Shown here: positions 45,780 through 57,473 of the stretch, in pieces
Position numbering within the stretch: the stretch's first letter is position 1
Layout of the letters: every line of letters starts with the position of its first letter
NCBI GenBank assembly: GCA_029339505.1
Contig: JAQISU010000026.1
Location: 855,501 to 919,500, forward strand
Length of the DNA stretch: 64,000 nucleotides
Origin: Unio delphinus
Lineage: Eukaryota; Mollusca; Bivalvia; Unionida; Unionidae
Direction of reading: 5' to 3'
The notes under the pieces: model-generated
The model's database searches: none
Told to the model about the DNA's origin: nothing
What the model saw: the letters and a program-made list of their open reading frames with translations, nothing else
Position numbers and translations under genes: made by a program

Positions 45780-47033
45780 GTCCGTCTATGGGAGATGATG
45801 GTGTAGCTCCAAAATAAGCTTTTGTGTATCCTTATTTCTAGCTCCCTTTTCTGCTTGTTTTCTTTTCCTGTCTTCCTCTGCTTTTTGAATTCCCTGCCTG
45901 ACAGCTAGGTGCCAGGTGAGACGGTTATTAGCACAGCTCTCCCAGTTGTTGACATTGATGTTGGCTGTCTTCACGTCCTTCTTGCAAACATCTTTGTAGT
46001 GCAGACATGGATGTCCAGTCGGTCATGCACCTTCTGCTAACTCACCATATAACATTAGGGCCTAACCGGAAATCACCTCGGACATTCGCTTCGGCCAAAT
46101 ATCCGGTTTAAAAACCGGTACTATTCAGAAGTATTTGCCTCAGCAAATGGTTACAAGTAAAATAATTCAATAAATATCAAACTTTTTTTAAAAAAAGTTT
46201 TTTTTAGTACGTAATAATTTTAGTCAATAAAAATTTTCATCTTATAGGCGATATACACGGTGTACGGTAAACGAAAAGTTTAAGCTTTGTATACGATAAT
46301 GAAACAAACGGTTCTCTCCGGAGTATCATCTACTACTCGGTTCGTGTCCGGATCTGGCAAATAGTACATCCAAATACTCAGATTCGGTACTCGGCAAATA
46401 TTATCTAATCGGTTAGGCCCTATATAACATGTCCTTGGGAATGCAGCCTGGGTTGATTCTCTTGACATGGCTGATCTAGCGAAGGCACCTCTCACCGAGA
46501 ATGGAGAACATGCTGTTTATGTTGGTGCATTCTAGAACCTCTGTGTTGGGTACTTTGTCCTGTCACTGGATATGCAGAAGGTGCTGCAGACATCTCAGGT
46601 GGAAGTTGCAGAGTTTTCTCTCGTGTCTTGCATAGGTGATCCATGTTTCACTTCTGTAGAGGAGAGAGTCGAGCATGCAGGCTTGGTAGACACGCAGTTT
46701 GGTCTTCTCTGTGAGGTTGGGGTTGTTCCAGACCTTCTGGTTAAGTCTGGCCATCACTGCTGCTGCCTTGGCAATCCTGCCATTCACCTCAGAATCAATT
46801 GAAAATGAGCTGGAGATGTTGGATCCGAGGTATGTTAAGTTCTCGACAACTTCCAAGTTGTACCCATCGATGGTGACAGCGGGAGGGGGGTTTGCGTCCT
46901 GCACCATGATGTTTGTTTTCTTCAAACTGATGGTCAGTCCAAATTCTTTACAAGCATAGGAGAGGCGGCATACCAGCTGCTTAAGTCTATCTTCCATGTG
47001 GGATGTCAAAGCTGCATCGTTGGCAAAGAGCAA
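45780..47033 (-). mobile_element. RTE-type LINE fragment with damaged catalytic motif
   Basis: The reverse transcriptase C-terminal half is open from 47033 to 46563: LFANDAALTSHMEDRLKQLV, FGLTISLKKTNIMVQDANPP, ENLTYLGSNI, LLYRSETWITYARHERKL. The catalytic FADD reads FAND, so one of the two metal-binding Asp is lost. After insertion of the hAT MITE 46056-46422 the C-terminal end continues (KTANINVNNWESCANNRLTW, KAEEDRKRKQAEKGARNKD) to about 45786. Same family as 12290-14600 but better kept. 5'-truncated at 47033. Confidence 0.85.
46056..46422. mobile_element. hAT-type MITE, 367 bp
   Basis: Ends TAGGGCCTAACCG and CGGTTAGGCCCTA are exact inverted repeats, flanked by an 8-bp duplication TATAACAT (46048-46055 and 46423-46430). 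An 8-bp duplication is characteristic of hAT elements. No coding sequence. It interrupts the LINE 45780-47033 and is therefore younger. Confidence 0.9.
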
Positions 47034-48357
47034 TTCTCAGAAGAGTACCTCTGTGACTTTGAGAATAATGTTGTAAAAAGTAGTAGTATTGAATTAAATA
47101 AAATCATACAAATGATTGTTACTGCAGATGTTGACCAAGATGTTGTTTTAAAAGCTTGGTATGAGTCAGTAGACTTTACATAAAATGGTATGGAATTCCA
47201 TATTTGGCTCCAGAAAAAGGAAAACTGTTTTTATAAAACTCTTAATTTGATTAAGGTAAATATTAACTTGTTGTCTGAGATGATCTTAGTTAAAAAATAT
47301 GTACATTTAAATAATCAGAAGCCACTTCATGCAATGATTTATAGACTAGTAAGCCCTTTTGAAACATAGTTCTCTGCTGAAATGAAAGCAACTTTAGGGT
47401 TATAAAAAGATGTGTTGACTGTACACGTATCTAAATTAACATCAAGAATAACTGTAGCTGCTGTTTTTGGAAATTTCAGTAATCTTTCCTGATTTTTTAC
47501 TCTTGCTTGACTACCTATGATTATGGATTTTTATTTGGTTGCATTTATCTTTATACCACTGTGTTCAGACTATTATTTATTTTAACCAAATCTTTATTTA
47601 ATTTTGCTAAGCTCTGACATTATACTGACTTATTCATGTATTAAAAAATTATTATTGCAACAGTGTCATCAGAATCTAAAACTGATTTATGTTCAAAACT
47701 AGCTGTTTGGTTATACTATGAAGACTACATATTGAACTGATTGTACCCATATGGATCACATAAAATTACTCATAGGTCACATGATGGGCCAGTATACAAG
47801 TCCAAAGTGATGGCTAGTTCATGGTGTTACCTATTAATGAAATTTTTATAGTTTTTCCATTAGTGCTGGATATCACCTTGTATTTCAAGACTCCTGTAAA
47901 AGACAACCAGACTCAGAACAAAGCACTGCATACAAAACTAAAAGCTGACTCCTTTGCACATGGATTTTGTTTGCAAAAACAATATACGGCCAATCATCAT
48001 TACAGATGAACAAAGGGTTTCTTTCTGTAGGAAACACTACAACAATATCAAGGTTTGCCATGACTGAGTAAATTATTGTCTTCCTTGCAAGTATATCTTG
48101 TGTCAATATAGTTCATAAACCAGAAGTTGGGCATGCATATTGTTTATGACCCTAAAGGTGGGCCTATACATGTGTATCATTTCATGATCCCAATGTTAGG
48201 TATATTTGTAATGAATGACCCCAAAGTTGGACACTATTACAGAAGCTCATTTTAAAGGGTTGAAGAGCGATTTTTTCAATTGGCAGGGCTAAATTTGCCA
48301 TCATTGTTTCAAGCGACATCATGAGTCATTTGACACCAATGTAGTCACCTACATACC
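47034..48357. other. Unassigned sequence right of the RTE fragment
   Basis: Starts with a plus-strand frame (EEYLCDFENNVVKSSSIEL, 47040-47180) of coding-like composition directly at the LINE breakpoint, unidentified. The rest is AT-rich. Confidence 0.3.
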
Positions 48358-49024
48358 AGATAATAATAATAATAATGAGGACTTTGTATAGCGCCTAATC
48401 TTTAGAAGCTCTAAGCACTTTACACCATCTATAATTATATGACTACACTGCAAAAAAACAAATGACAAAAACAATGAAACTGGAAAACATAAAAACATGC
48501 TGAAAACATATAAGATACAAAATATTATTAGGTCTCTAAGTTTGGCCCTGCAGTCGAAAAAGGTGAGTTTTAAGAGCACTCTTAAAAGGGACTACTGTGT
48601 CTTTGTGTCTAATTTCAATGGACAATTCGTTCCACATCACCGGGCCATGGTATGCAAAAGAACGTTGTCCATATGACTTCGTTTTCACAGTGGGAACGAT
48701 GAGTATACAATTGTCAGAAGAAGAGCGCAAGTATCTTGCTGGTGTATACACATGTGTGAGGCTGGATAGGTATGTTGGACTGGAGTCTGTCAGTGAAACA
48801 TAGCACAGAGAACAAATTTTATGTTTGATTCTGTATTGAATTGATAGCCAGTGTAGGGTACAGAGCAGTGGTGAGGTGTGCTCTGAATGAGGTAGTCTAA
48901 AGATGATCCGTGCAGCTGTGTTTTGAACTTTATGAAGTTTCTGGAGTAAATATTGTGACGAACCAGACAGAACTGAGAGATAAATATCCAGCATGCTGCA
49001 AATGAACAGTTGTGACAACAACAA
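48358..49024 (-). mobile_element. CR1/L2-like LINE, 5'-truncated
   Basis: Open for 162 codons (49024-48539): YLLQKLHKVQNTAARIIFRL, PLLCTLHWLSIQYRIKHKIC, YTPARYLRSSSDNCILIVPT, KTKSYGQRSFAYHGPVMWNE and KSALKTHLFRL. This is the C-terminal end of a CR1/L2-type reverse transcriptase. A 3' UTR follows, ending in (ATT)n at 48360-48375; the same 3' UTR occurs at 36655-36800. The open frame suggests a fairly young insertion. Confidence 0.85.
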
Positions 49025-49724
49025 ACTGATCTCCTTAAAATGGCATCATGAACTGTCAATCCACATCAATTTTCACTACTTTCATATGTGAAATGCAGAC
49101 ATTATTACATACACATGTATTCATTGTTGAATGGTTAACTGTCTGCTGGGCACCACACATGCATTGCTTATTTTAACAACATATTCAGCTGAAATGTATA
49201 AATTGAAAATATTTACCTAAACCTATTTTTTAAATTCTTTGGCATTCTTTTTATGTGAATAATGGCAACTTGTTCAGTAATATTTGTGTAAAACTTCTCA
49301 ATGTCTTTTTGTAAATTGGCTATTAAAAAAATTATTTTTTTGAAATTTGTGACATTTATACCAAGATATTATATTATATAACTGTAATGTTATTCATGAT
49401 ACTAAACTAATAATTAAAGTATATTTTTCATACTTATGTGTAATATATTTTTGAGGCTTCACTCAAATGTACATGACTGATAATTACTGTGATATTGCCC
49501 AATTCAGTATGCTTTGATTTGGGATTCACATCTAAAGACACTAGTATACAAATTTAACATTTTCATAATCAGTATTGGTGAACAAGAGGTAAACATTTAA
49601 CCACTTTCCAGAATTTGAAATAAAGAAACCAATTTCATGTAATTTTCTTTCTGAAGTTTGTCATAATGAATGAAGAACAGAGAGTCGATCTATCATGTTT
49701 CTTATTTTAAGAGCATATTATGTA
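49025..49724. other. Intron sequence, AT-rich
   Basis: No supported feature. Confidence 0.4.
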
Positions 49725-49726
49725 TA

Positions 49727-51033
49727 CAGTGGGACCCCGCTATAACCCGCCCCGCTATAACCCGAATTCGGATATAACCCGGTCGTGGCATGGCTCCCGA
49801 AATTTCGGGTAATTTATTACAGGTATTTTTCTCAAAGACCAAACAAAAAAAACCAAAAAAATTTAAGTATGAAAAAAAAAATTAAGAGTTTAATTATCAT
49901 TCTCATATTCGTCTAAACAGTGCGAAAAAGAACGTGTAGAAAATGTATTATCAAATTTCTTCTATTTTTGTGCCAAAATAAACGTTGGAAATACAAACCA
50001 ATTGCTGGGCCTACTGAGAACTTTGATCTTTGTTTATTGTTGAAAAATTACAGCTCATAAGTGTCAATATTATAATTACTGATTCCTGAGTAATGAAGCC
50101 ATCGTGTCTACTTTGTGTTTGTCTTGAATGCATTCCGAATACAATTGTTGCTCAAATAATCTCTGATATATGTTCTCTTAATTTCATACACAACTAAGCA
50201 ACAGCCAATGTGGCGGTTGATAAAAGATTCTCACCAGAATGTATAAATCAATTAATTTAAGTACATTGTTTATCATCAAAGTGAACTGCCGAGCTAAACA
50301 GTGACATAATTCAGTGGTTAAAATACATACAGCCAGTTCTGTCAAAAGAACATGACGCAATAACTGGGCGGCAAGTTCAAAGGACTTTGACTAGCAGCTT
50401 GGGTGGGAAAATGTGCTGAAATTTACAATGACTGAATTCAGAGACATAAAAATCCTGAGATGTACATGTAGTTATTATAAGAATACACTTTAGCTTCCAT
50501 TATTTAATCTATGGACATGTACTATTTCATCATTCATTACGTACACCCGTTACGTAATTTTTGTTTTTTTCTTTTCATTGAATTCAATCACAAAATGATC
50601 TGTGACAAAATTATTGAATATTTTACATCCGTGTGTGGATATTTTCGATGGAAATATTTGTATTATGGATTCAATGTATGTTACAAGATTCACTGGTGAG
50701 TACATGGTGTTGATACTCTTTTCATGCAATAGATTATACATGTATACATAAATTAGACACGTGTATGTACTAATGCATGGTTCTCTGAATAAAGTAATAT
50801 ATTATATCTGCAATTTCTGTTACCACAGCAAATGTTTTTCTCATTTAATATATATTGATCAAAAATGGTAATTTTGCCATGCATTTTCGCACCCGTCTTT
50901 ATGTAAACCCCCCCCCCCTAAATAAATCCAAAAATGTGTTGGTATTGTACATGGTTGCTTATAACACGGTTCGGTTCATATCCTGGTCGGATTCTATGGC
51001 TCCCAACTACCGTGTTATAGCGGGGTCCCACTG
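49727..51033. mobile_element. Non-autonomous Tigger-like element, copy 1 (1307 bp)
   Basis: TA at 49725-49726 and 51034-51035; ends CAGTGGGACCCCGCTATAAC inverted at the right side. Subterminal 'ATAACCCG' units and GGCATGGCTCCCGAAATTTC occur at the left, and ATGGCTCCCAAC at the right. No transposase frame. Shares its whole right half with the copy at 60996. Confidence 0.9.
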
Positions 51034-51035
51034 TA

Positions 51036-53144
51036 TTTATTGAGAACCAACTTTGTGCTATTTCCTTCTCTCTCCAGTTCTATATGTTTAACCTTGCATT
51101 TTGCTTCAATAACCACTTATATAGCTCAAAATATTAATTATTCTCTTTATATCTGTTTTATTTTCATGATGTGAATTTTGACCCAAAGTATCTTATCATA
51201 ACATGATGTAACAACCGAAATTTACTAATTTGTGATTTCAGATCCATGTATACAAATACGAAAACACTAACGTGTTATTGGTTTTAAGAGCAAAATATAA
51301 TTTTAAATTGTGCATCCAGACATGGGCTACGATATGTGAACTTTCAAAAAAGGAAACACACCAATGAGTGTATCTACATTGAAATTTGAAGACTGAAAAA
51401 AAAGGGGCAAGTCTATGTTAAAAAGTGGAAGTATAGAAACCCTACTTTAGAATATGGTAATTTATGATAAAATGTTGTGTGGGAGGGTTGCTAAAGAGCC
51501 AACAAACTAAAGTTGTTCTTGGGATTCCATGTTTGCAGGACATTTTCTTTACAACCATATTTGGGAAATATGCTTACTTCAGTTTGAAACAAAAGAGGTC
51601 AAGAATTTGCAAACACGGACTGAACATCAATAATGAAATGTAAGTGTCTAAATGCTTCCTGTGAAATTTTAAAAAATGATATTACGAATATGAATTCAAG
51701 TTTGAAATATCACAGTGTTGTTACTAGAAAAGCTCTTTGTGACATCACTTTAACAGCCAAATGTTGGCTGTAGCATCTCAAATATCTAAAGTGTACACTA
51801 GTGATGGGGGATCCCTCCCCAAACAATGATGATGACTCATTCGCTCCGGCACTACTGGGGCAGAATTAGAAGGCCTCATTGTATAAAGTATTAAAAATGA
51901 ACCTGCTGGAGGTTTTTCAATGCATTTTGTAGCAGAGTTGTCATAGTTATTTAAACTCTACGGACTGTATATTTGCCAGGTACAGTTCATATGGCCAAAG
52001 AAATATAAATAATAAATAGTACTGATGTTAAATCTGGAAAATAGTGTTAGAAGTTTCAAGTTTCACACAATAATAGGTGACCCAGTATCCAAATGAAAAA
52101 AGTTCAGGGGAGCATGATAAATAACATCATTCTCCTCAAATCCCCCATTATGGAAATTTTTCTCATGCATAAACAAAATCCTGATTTATCCATTTTGCTC
52201 AGTATTATACTTATTTGGTATCCTTACCTATGCTTCTTCATAATGGATAAGGATATGGTGCTATCAATACTGCCATATCTGCTTAGCCCATTTCTAGTCC
52301 AATTAGATAGTTCAAATTATTTGTAACACCCATTACTTGCATGTTTCAGGTGATCATTTTTTAATAAGAGATCTAACTTACCCTGGAATGCAGCAAACCT
52401 TTAATTTCATAGAACTTTGGAATTTACATGTATATAAGAGCAGAGTCACATTTGAAATAGGTGATGTTAAGCAATCATATGCAGAAAATCATTTGGGTGA
52501 AATTTGCAAAGCAAATAGCTTATGGTCTAGTAAGATGTCTAATGTCAGTCAATGCTTTAAATATTATGATATGCCAAACAGTATTAAAAATAATAAATAA
52601 TGTTTGTTAGTTTCCATGCTCCTTTTTCAGGCATTGTAAACAGGGACACTATTTCAAGATGGCTACAATTCACCATGCAATCTGCTGCCACTATTTAAAC
52701 AAATGGCATCATTCACAAGTGCTATGTTTTCAGATAAGATATCTGTGGCAACTGCATAATAGCTGGTTTAAGTAAAGACTCTAGTTTTCTGAAATATTAT
52801 CAGAAACCTGTCTCATTAATTGTAAACCTATCTGGATCAGTTCCAACTCAAAGTTATTAAATAGAACATTCATTCATCATGTTCAGTTGCGTTTGCATAA
52901 TAAATTCTCATGATTTATGATCCAGAGTGATTTGTCTTTTTTTTTATAACCCCATTATACTTCTGTCACAGGAATAATTTACACTCTAAATATCTTTTGC
53001 AGTCCCTGAAGGTATCAAGGGTTCAATAAAAATTGAAATTTAACCAATCCTTACCAAGATGAAGCTTGATGATAATTTCATTGAATCTGTAGTACTTTTA
53101 GTGATCACATACCCACCAACTTTCCCTGGATTTCATCTAATTTT
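51036..53144. other. Intron between exons C and D, with one orphan frame
   Basis: AT-rich. A plus-strand frame 52350-52600 (GDHFLIRDLTYPGMQQTFNF, FEIGDVKQSYAENHLGEICK) follows an acceptor-like CATGTTTCAG and looks coding, but no family is recognised. Otherwise nothing supported. Confidence 0.3.
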
Positions 53145-53385
53145 GGGCTCAACACCATTTTTCAATGCAAGATGGGCTATACATGGCAGCCAGTAATACC
53201 AGTGGAGGAAGAGCTTGGAAAAAACCAGTAAGAACCACTGACTCACAGGAAGCTATTGGTAAGCTTTCTCAACTACCCACATTGGCCAAGCCTGTGACTC
53301 AAACCCATGGGGAGAGATTTGAGATGGCAGTGACTGGTAAAGGCGAGCACTTTAGACAAACTGACCAACCTGGGCCCCAATCTGA
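53145..53385 (-). mobile_element. SINE family X
   Basis: On the plus strand: GGGCTCAACACCATTTTTCA ... GGGCTATACATGGCAGCCAG ... CACTGACTCACAGGAAGCTA ... CTCAAACCCATGGGGAGAG. The last block is the tRNA-like head (B box TGGGTTTGAGTC on the minus strand). The 109-residue frame across it is a shadow. Confidence 0.65.
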
Positions 53386-53708
53386 TCTTGTATCATGTGA
53401 CCTCTCTAAAGACTGTCATATGACCTATGTGTCATCTCGTGTGATCCCTAACGATATAACAGGTTTAATGAATTATCATCAAAATTCAAATTAGTAAGTA
53501 TTATTTAATTTTCCAATTAGGGCAAATTAGGGCAAATAAATGCACTTAATTTTTTAAAAATTCCTTTGAAGAATGTACAGTGTATGCCAATAATAAATCT
53601 ACGGGCATGAGATTCTAGTTATGTCACCTCTATGTGCAATATTAAAGGTAGTCAAAATTAACTACAATGAGAAAACATATTACAATGGGTAACAAAGTTT
53701 ATCAGTAC

Positions 53709-53790
53709 CTCTTTGTTTTGTTCCTGAAACAAATCAACAAGGTTACGGACACTTCCTCTCCCTCCAAACCAGCCACCCTCAATTTCCACA
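53709..53790 (-). CDS. Exon C of the minus-strand gene (phase 2 to 0)
   Basis: An 82-bp exon after the acceptor TTTATTTATTTCAG, whose pyrimidine tract is part of an ATTT microsatellite. The donor is AAAGAG|GTACTG. It reads VEIEGGWFGGRG then SVRNLVDLFQEQNKE. The GSVRNLVDLF segment is likely an amphipathic helix. The first base completes a Leu codon from exon B and the exon ends on a codon boundary. Nothing identifies a named domain. Confidence 0.6.
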
Positions 53791-54124
53791 CTGAAATAAA
53801 TAAATAAATAAATAAATATGTTTTGACAAATTTGCTTCAGTGAATGATGACTGTAACAACTGCATGGTGACATGTATGCAATCTAATGGTACAAATAAAC
53901 ATATTCTGCATAAACCTAGTAGAGACTGGATGGATGGATGGATGGATGTATACCATATTTCTCTGCTTCGGGTCTGAATTTCATTTGATGTGGTCACATC
54001 CAATCAAAATTATATTGTTAAAATCTGGACACTGTTCCTGCATGAATGAAACAATGGGTGTACACAACTCATAAATAAGCACTGTTTCACTGCTGGTACC
54101 TTAAACTTACATTTATCAGTAGAT

Positions 54125-54460
54125 GTATCCTGGATGACAACTTCTGAGTAGAGAAAAGGATATGAGCCACAGCATTTTCTGGACCTACATGTTTCTGAAA
54201 CATGTGCTTTCCATTCCACACTTAAAAGTCAAGTGCTAATTCAGTAACGAGTGTTCCAAACTCAAGATTGTTAAAGGACTGAAATCAATAAAACAATTTG
54301 TCTCTATTTCTTTAAACTCTCAAAAGATTCTTTTTACAAAAATATATCTTTCATTATCAACCAGTCCTGGCTAGTCAAACCCATGTATACTCTATTTTAC
54401 CTTTCACCCATTTCCAGACTTGCTCCCATTTTCTTAACAATTAGTGTCCATGTGTCCTAT
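54125..54460 (+). repeat. Dispersed repeat R, copy 4
   Basis: GAAAAGGATATGAGCCACAG, AAAGTCAAGTGCTAATTCAG, GAGTGTTCCAAACTCAAGAT, ACCCATTTCCAGACTTGCTC. Same block order as 33710-34030. Confidence 0.8.
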
Positions 54461-54574
54461 AATGTTAATGATCTCTGAGTTGAGCATCTTGAAAGTACAG
54501 GGCGTTTTTACATAAAAACAAATAACTTTGTTAGAAAAATGCTTTATTAACAATAATCCCATTGCAATAGCTTG

Positions 54575-54645
54575 CACCCTCAATAATAGTGCGCAAGATG
54601 TTTCTGGACCCCATTGTACATGAGTTATTGAGGAAGAGGTATATA
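54575..54645 (+). repeat. Decayed end of the 'CTCCCTCGATAACTCG' Tigger family
   Basis: CACCCTCAATAATAGTGCGC then TTTCTGGACCCCATTGTACA and GAGTTATTGAGGAAGAGGTA track the right end of the element 18774-20718 (20655-20720) with transitions mostly at CpG sites. An older relative. Confidence 0.6.
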
Positions 54646-55707
54646 CATAAAATATGTTTAAACCATTACTAACAGCCCTCATTACTGGTCCCTGGTTAAA
54701 TCTATTGTATCATCATATTTCTAACGGTGGCAACTGTCAGTTTGTCATTAACTTTTGTTTGTTAAGCACTGGAACAGGACTAAAACAGGAAATTTTATAT
54801 TGAAAGAGATACATATGACCTAAAAGGTAGTTGAGCAGCAGATCAGGGGAAGCAGTAATAACAAGATTTTCAAAATGGCTGCCATGGTAGCCATATTGGA
54901 TGTCCCAGGAGCACCAGTTTAATTTAGAACCAGCACGACCATGGGATGAATGTGTATGTAGAGTGAAACATTCCAGTAGTCATGGAGGAAATGTTATAAC
55001 AAGCTTGTGATAACAATTGCTATGTGAAAAACTATCACAAGAGCTATTCTGGTCAATAACATAAAGAGCTAAAATCAAAATGAAACTGTTTCATATTCTG
55101 TAAAAGATAACTTAGTTCTCAAATCCCTGTTTTTATACACAAGACTCTTTTATCCCATCATTAACAGCCCTGATTACCGGTACAGCCTTCTGTGACCATA
55201 CTATATGCAAGTGCTTCTAATGGCACAAAATATCAGCTTGTGTCATTACCATATTTACCGTATACATTAGGTCATTTTTTAATATTTTATATGTCTCAGA
55301 ACTTATGGTGAAACTTTTTTCACCAAAGTCAAATGCCTTAAGACTTACTAAACAAACAAAAATTGTGCTGAATTTGCACCCTCTCTCCCCACAAATTGCA
55401 CTAATAGAGATAAACAAAATGCTTATTTGATAATAAAATGAAAAAAACATTTATTTCATCATGAGCAATAAAGAAAATATATATCCACAAACTCTGTGTA
55501 TGTAGCATAGGCATCCATACTGTAATGTGTATTGCTTATGTCCAATAACAAATGACACACTGTTCATTGATATAAAAAAGAGAACTTTTTTGGGGTTGTA
55601 CTCAAAGGTTTGAATTTGTTATCTGACTGAAAAATGGATCCAAACAAATTGCAAACAAGAGGAAAATAATCAGCTCATTGCCTGAAGGCATCTGCCATTC
55701 AGTGGTT
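54646..55707. other. Intron between exons B and C
   Basis: AT-rich; no supported feature. Confidence 0.4.
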
Positions 55708-55711
55708 TTAA

Positions 55712-56337
55712 CACATTAACCCCTAGCGACGACTTTACGGGGTATGAGGCAGTAGCCTACTTCCATGGTCTGTAGCGTCAAGGTCATACATGATACACTA
55801 AAGTGGGTGGTATTATTGAAAAGTAGACAGATGTAGCTCTACAATGATAGCAAGTAATCTGGACATTTTAATTGTATTACAAAATACAGAGGGAAAAACC
55901 GAAGTTTTTGGACCCGTTTTTTTTTCACCCAAAAATCGCCCATGGTCGGGTTCCGAATTTGTGTCCAGATTTTAGACTTTATGACCTCAGATCTACAGCA
56001 GACCGGTCTGAGACGCACACAGGCAGGTGAACCTGTGCAAAAAGTAGGATAAGGTGGACATTTTGAATAAAGAGTCTTCTACATACGAAAATTATGGGTC
56101 CATTAAGCAAAAAAAAAAAAAAATAAAAAATAAAAAAGAACTCCGATTTTTGCCCTTCTGCTCATGCTCCAGCAAACTAACCAATGAAAAACATTTTCTG
56201 TATCATTAGTAACCATTTGTCTAACAGATTATTGTTTGGAAATCGATGGATTACGGTGTATTTAGAAATAGTCCCCAAAATGTGTTTCCCACTCGCATTT
56301 CATGCGAAAACAGCAGAAACCTCCAGGGGTTAATGTG
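55712..56337. mobile_element. TTAA-flanked non-autonomous element, copy 2 (piggyBac-type MITE candidate)
   Basis: TTAA at 55708-55711 and 56338-56341; ends CACATTAACCCCTAG and CTCCAGGGGTTAATGTG. 626 bp and highly similar throughout to 43876-44499, including GACTTTACGGGGTATGAGG, CAGGTGAACCTGTGCAAAAA and CATTTCATGCGAAAACAGCA. No coding capacity. Confidence 0.85.
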
Positions 56338-56341
56338 TTAA

Positions 56342-57471
56342 GTGCAAAATAATGAAGATTAAATTATATCTAGGATAACTATATGACTGTATCTCGTAAA
56401 ACAGAATCATTTGAAAATACATTCACTTGAGTGCACATTGCAATCTTTTCTCTAGCATTGGTTACAATGGGTATTATTAAAGCAAGATTATATACAGTTA
56501 TACTGTGTATACAATTTAACTGCCAATTGTAATAATTATGATTAAAGATGACAAGCAAATAAAATCCCTGGTGGTGAATAAACAAAACTGGCAGCAAGCA
56601 ATAAACTCATTGTTTGAACTGGCAAAAAGGATATGAAATACAAAGGTTATTTTCATTACAAAGCAAGCTGACCTCGGAAGTTGACTTTATATTCTTGTAA
56701 GTGTGCCAATTTTACATTTTAATATACAAAGTCGGTCAGCAAGGGAAACTAACTTTTGGTTACTTTTCCCTGGTATTCACAGAAATTTTGAAAAAAAATT
56801 AACGGAATGGAACAATTTTTAAAGTGCCACAATATAGTGCTTCATGCACAGACATCAATAACCCAGCATTACCCAGAAGACTGGAAGATCTTTGCAGTTT
56901 CTGCTTCAGGAGATTAGTTGCCTCCAACGATTATTTTTCAAGGCACGAGAAAGCTATAAAACTATTCATGCACTGAAAGAATGGATGATACATGTGCAAG
57001 AGTTGGGTTGATGAGATGATGCTGCATAGATTAAAGACTTTAAACTCATGTATACAGTTTTATATTTTTTTTAAATAAAATGTGGAATGCATTTTTTGAC
57101 ATGTAATTCTTGAATGATTTAACAGGTGTCCCACAACATGCAACTAAAAATAATGATGTGTCCCTGAACATTAAGTGTACAAAAAACTTACTTAAAAAAT
57201 AAATCTATGGTGTCTCAACAAACATGGTGTCCCAACATAGAGGGCAAATATGGCAATTCTCATTTATCAAGCCTAAAAACTGATTGAGAAAGGAAAATTT
57301 ATACTGGAAGGGTAGAGCAATATATGACCTAAAATACAACTGAGCAGCTAATCAGAGAATCACAATTGGGAGAATTCTAGTAATGAAAATTAAACTTGCA
57401 TAAAACTTAACAATAATATTTGACATTTTTTACTCCACAGATTTAATAATAGTAAATAAAAAATAATGTAC
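56342..57471. other. Intron between exons B and C
   Basis: AT-rich; no supported feature. Confidence 0.4.
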
Positions 57472-57473
57472 TA

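Noticed and set aside
46699..46959. Plus-strand frames across the RTE LINE
   Set aside because: Shadows; the minus frame carries the reverse transcriptase motifs.
53165..53494. 109-residue plus-strand open frame
   Set aside because: It lies across the SINE family X copy read in the wrong direction.
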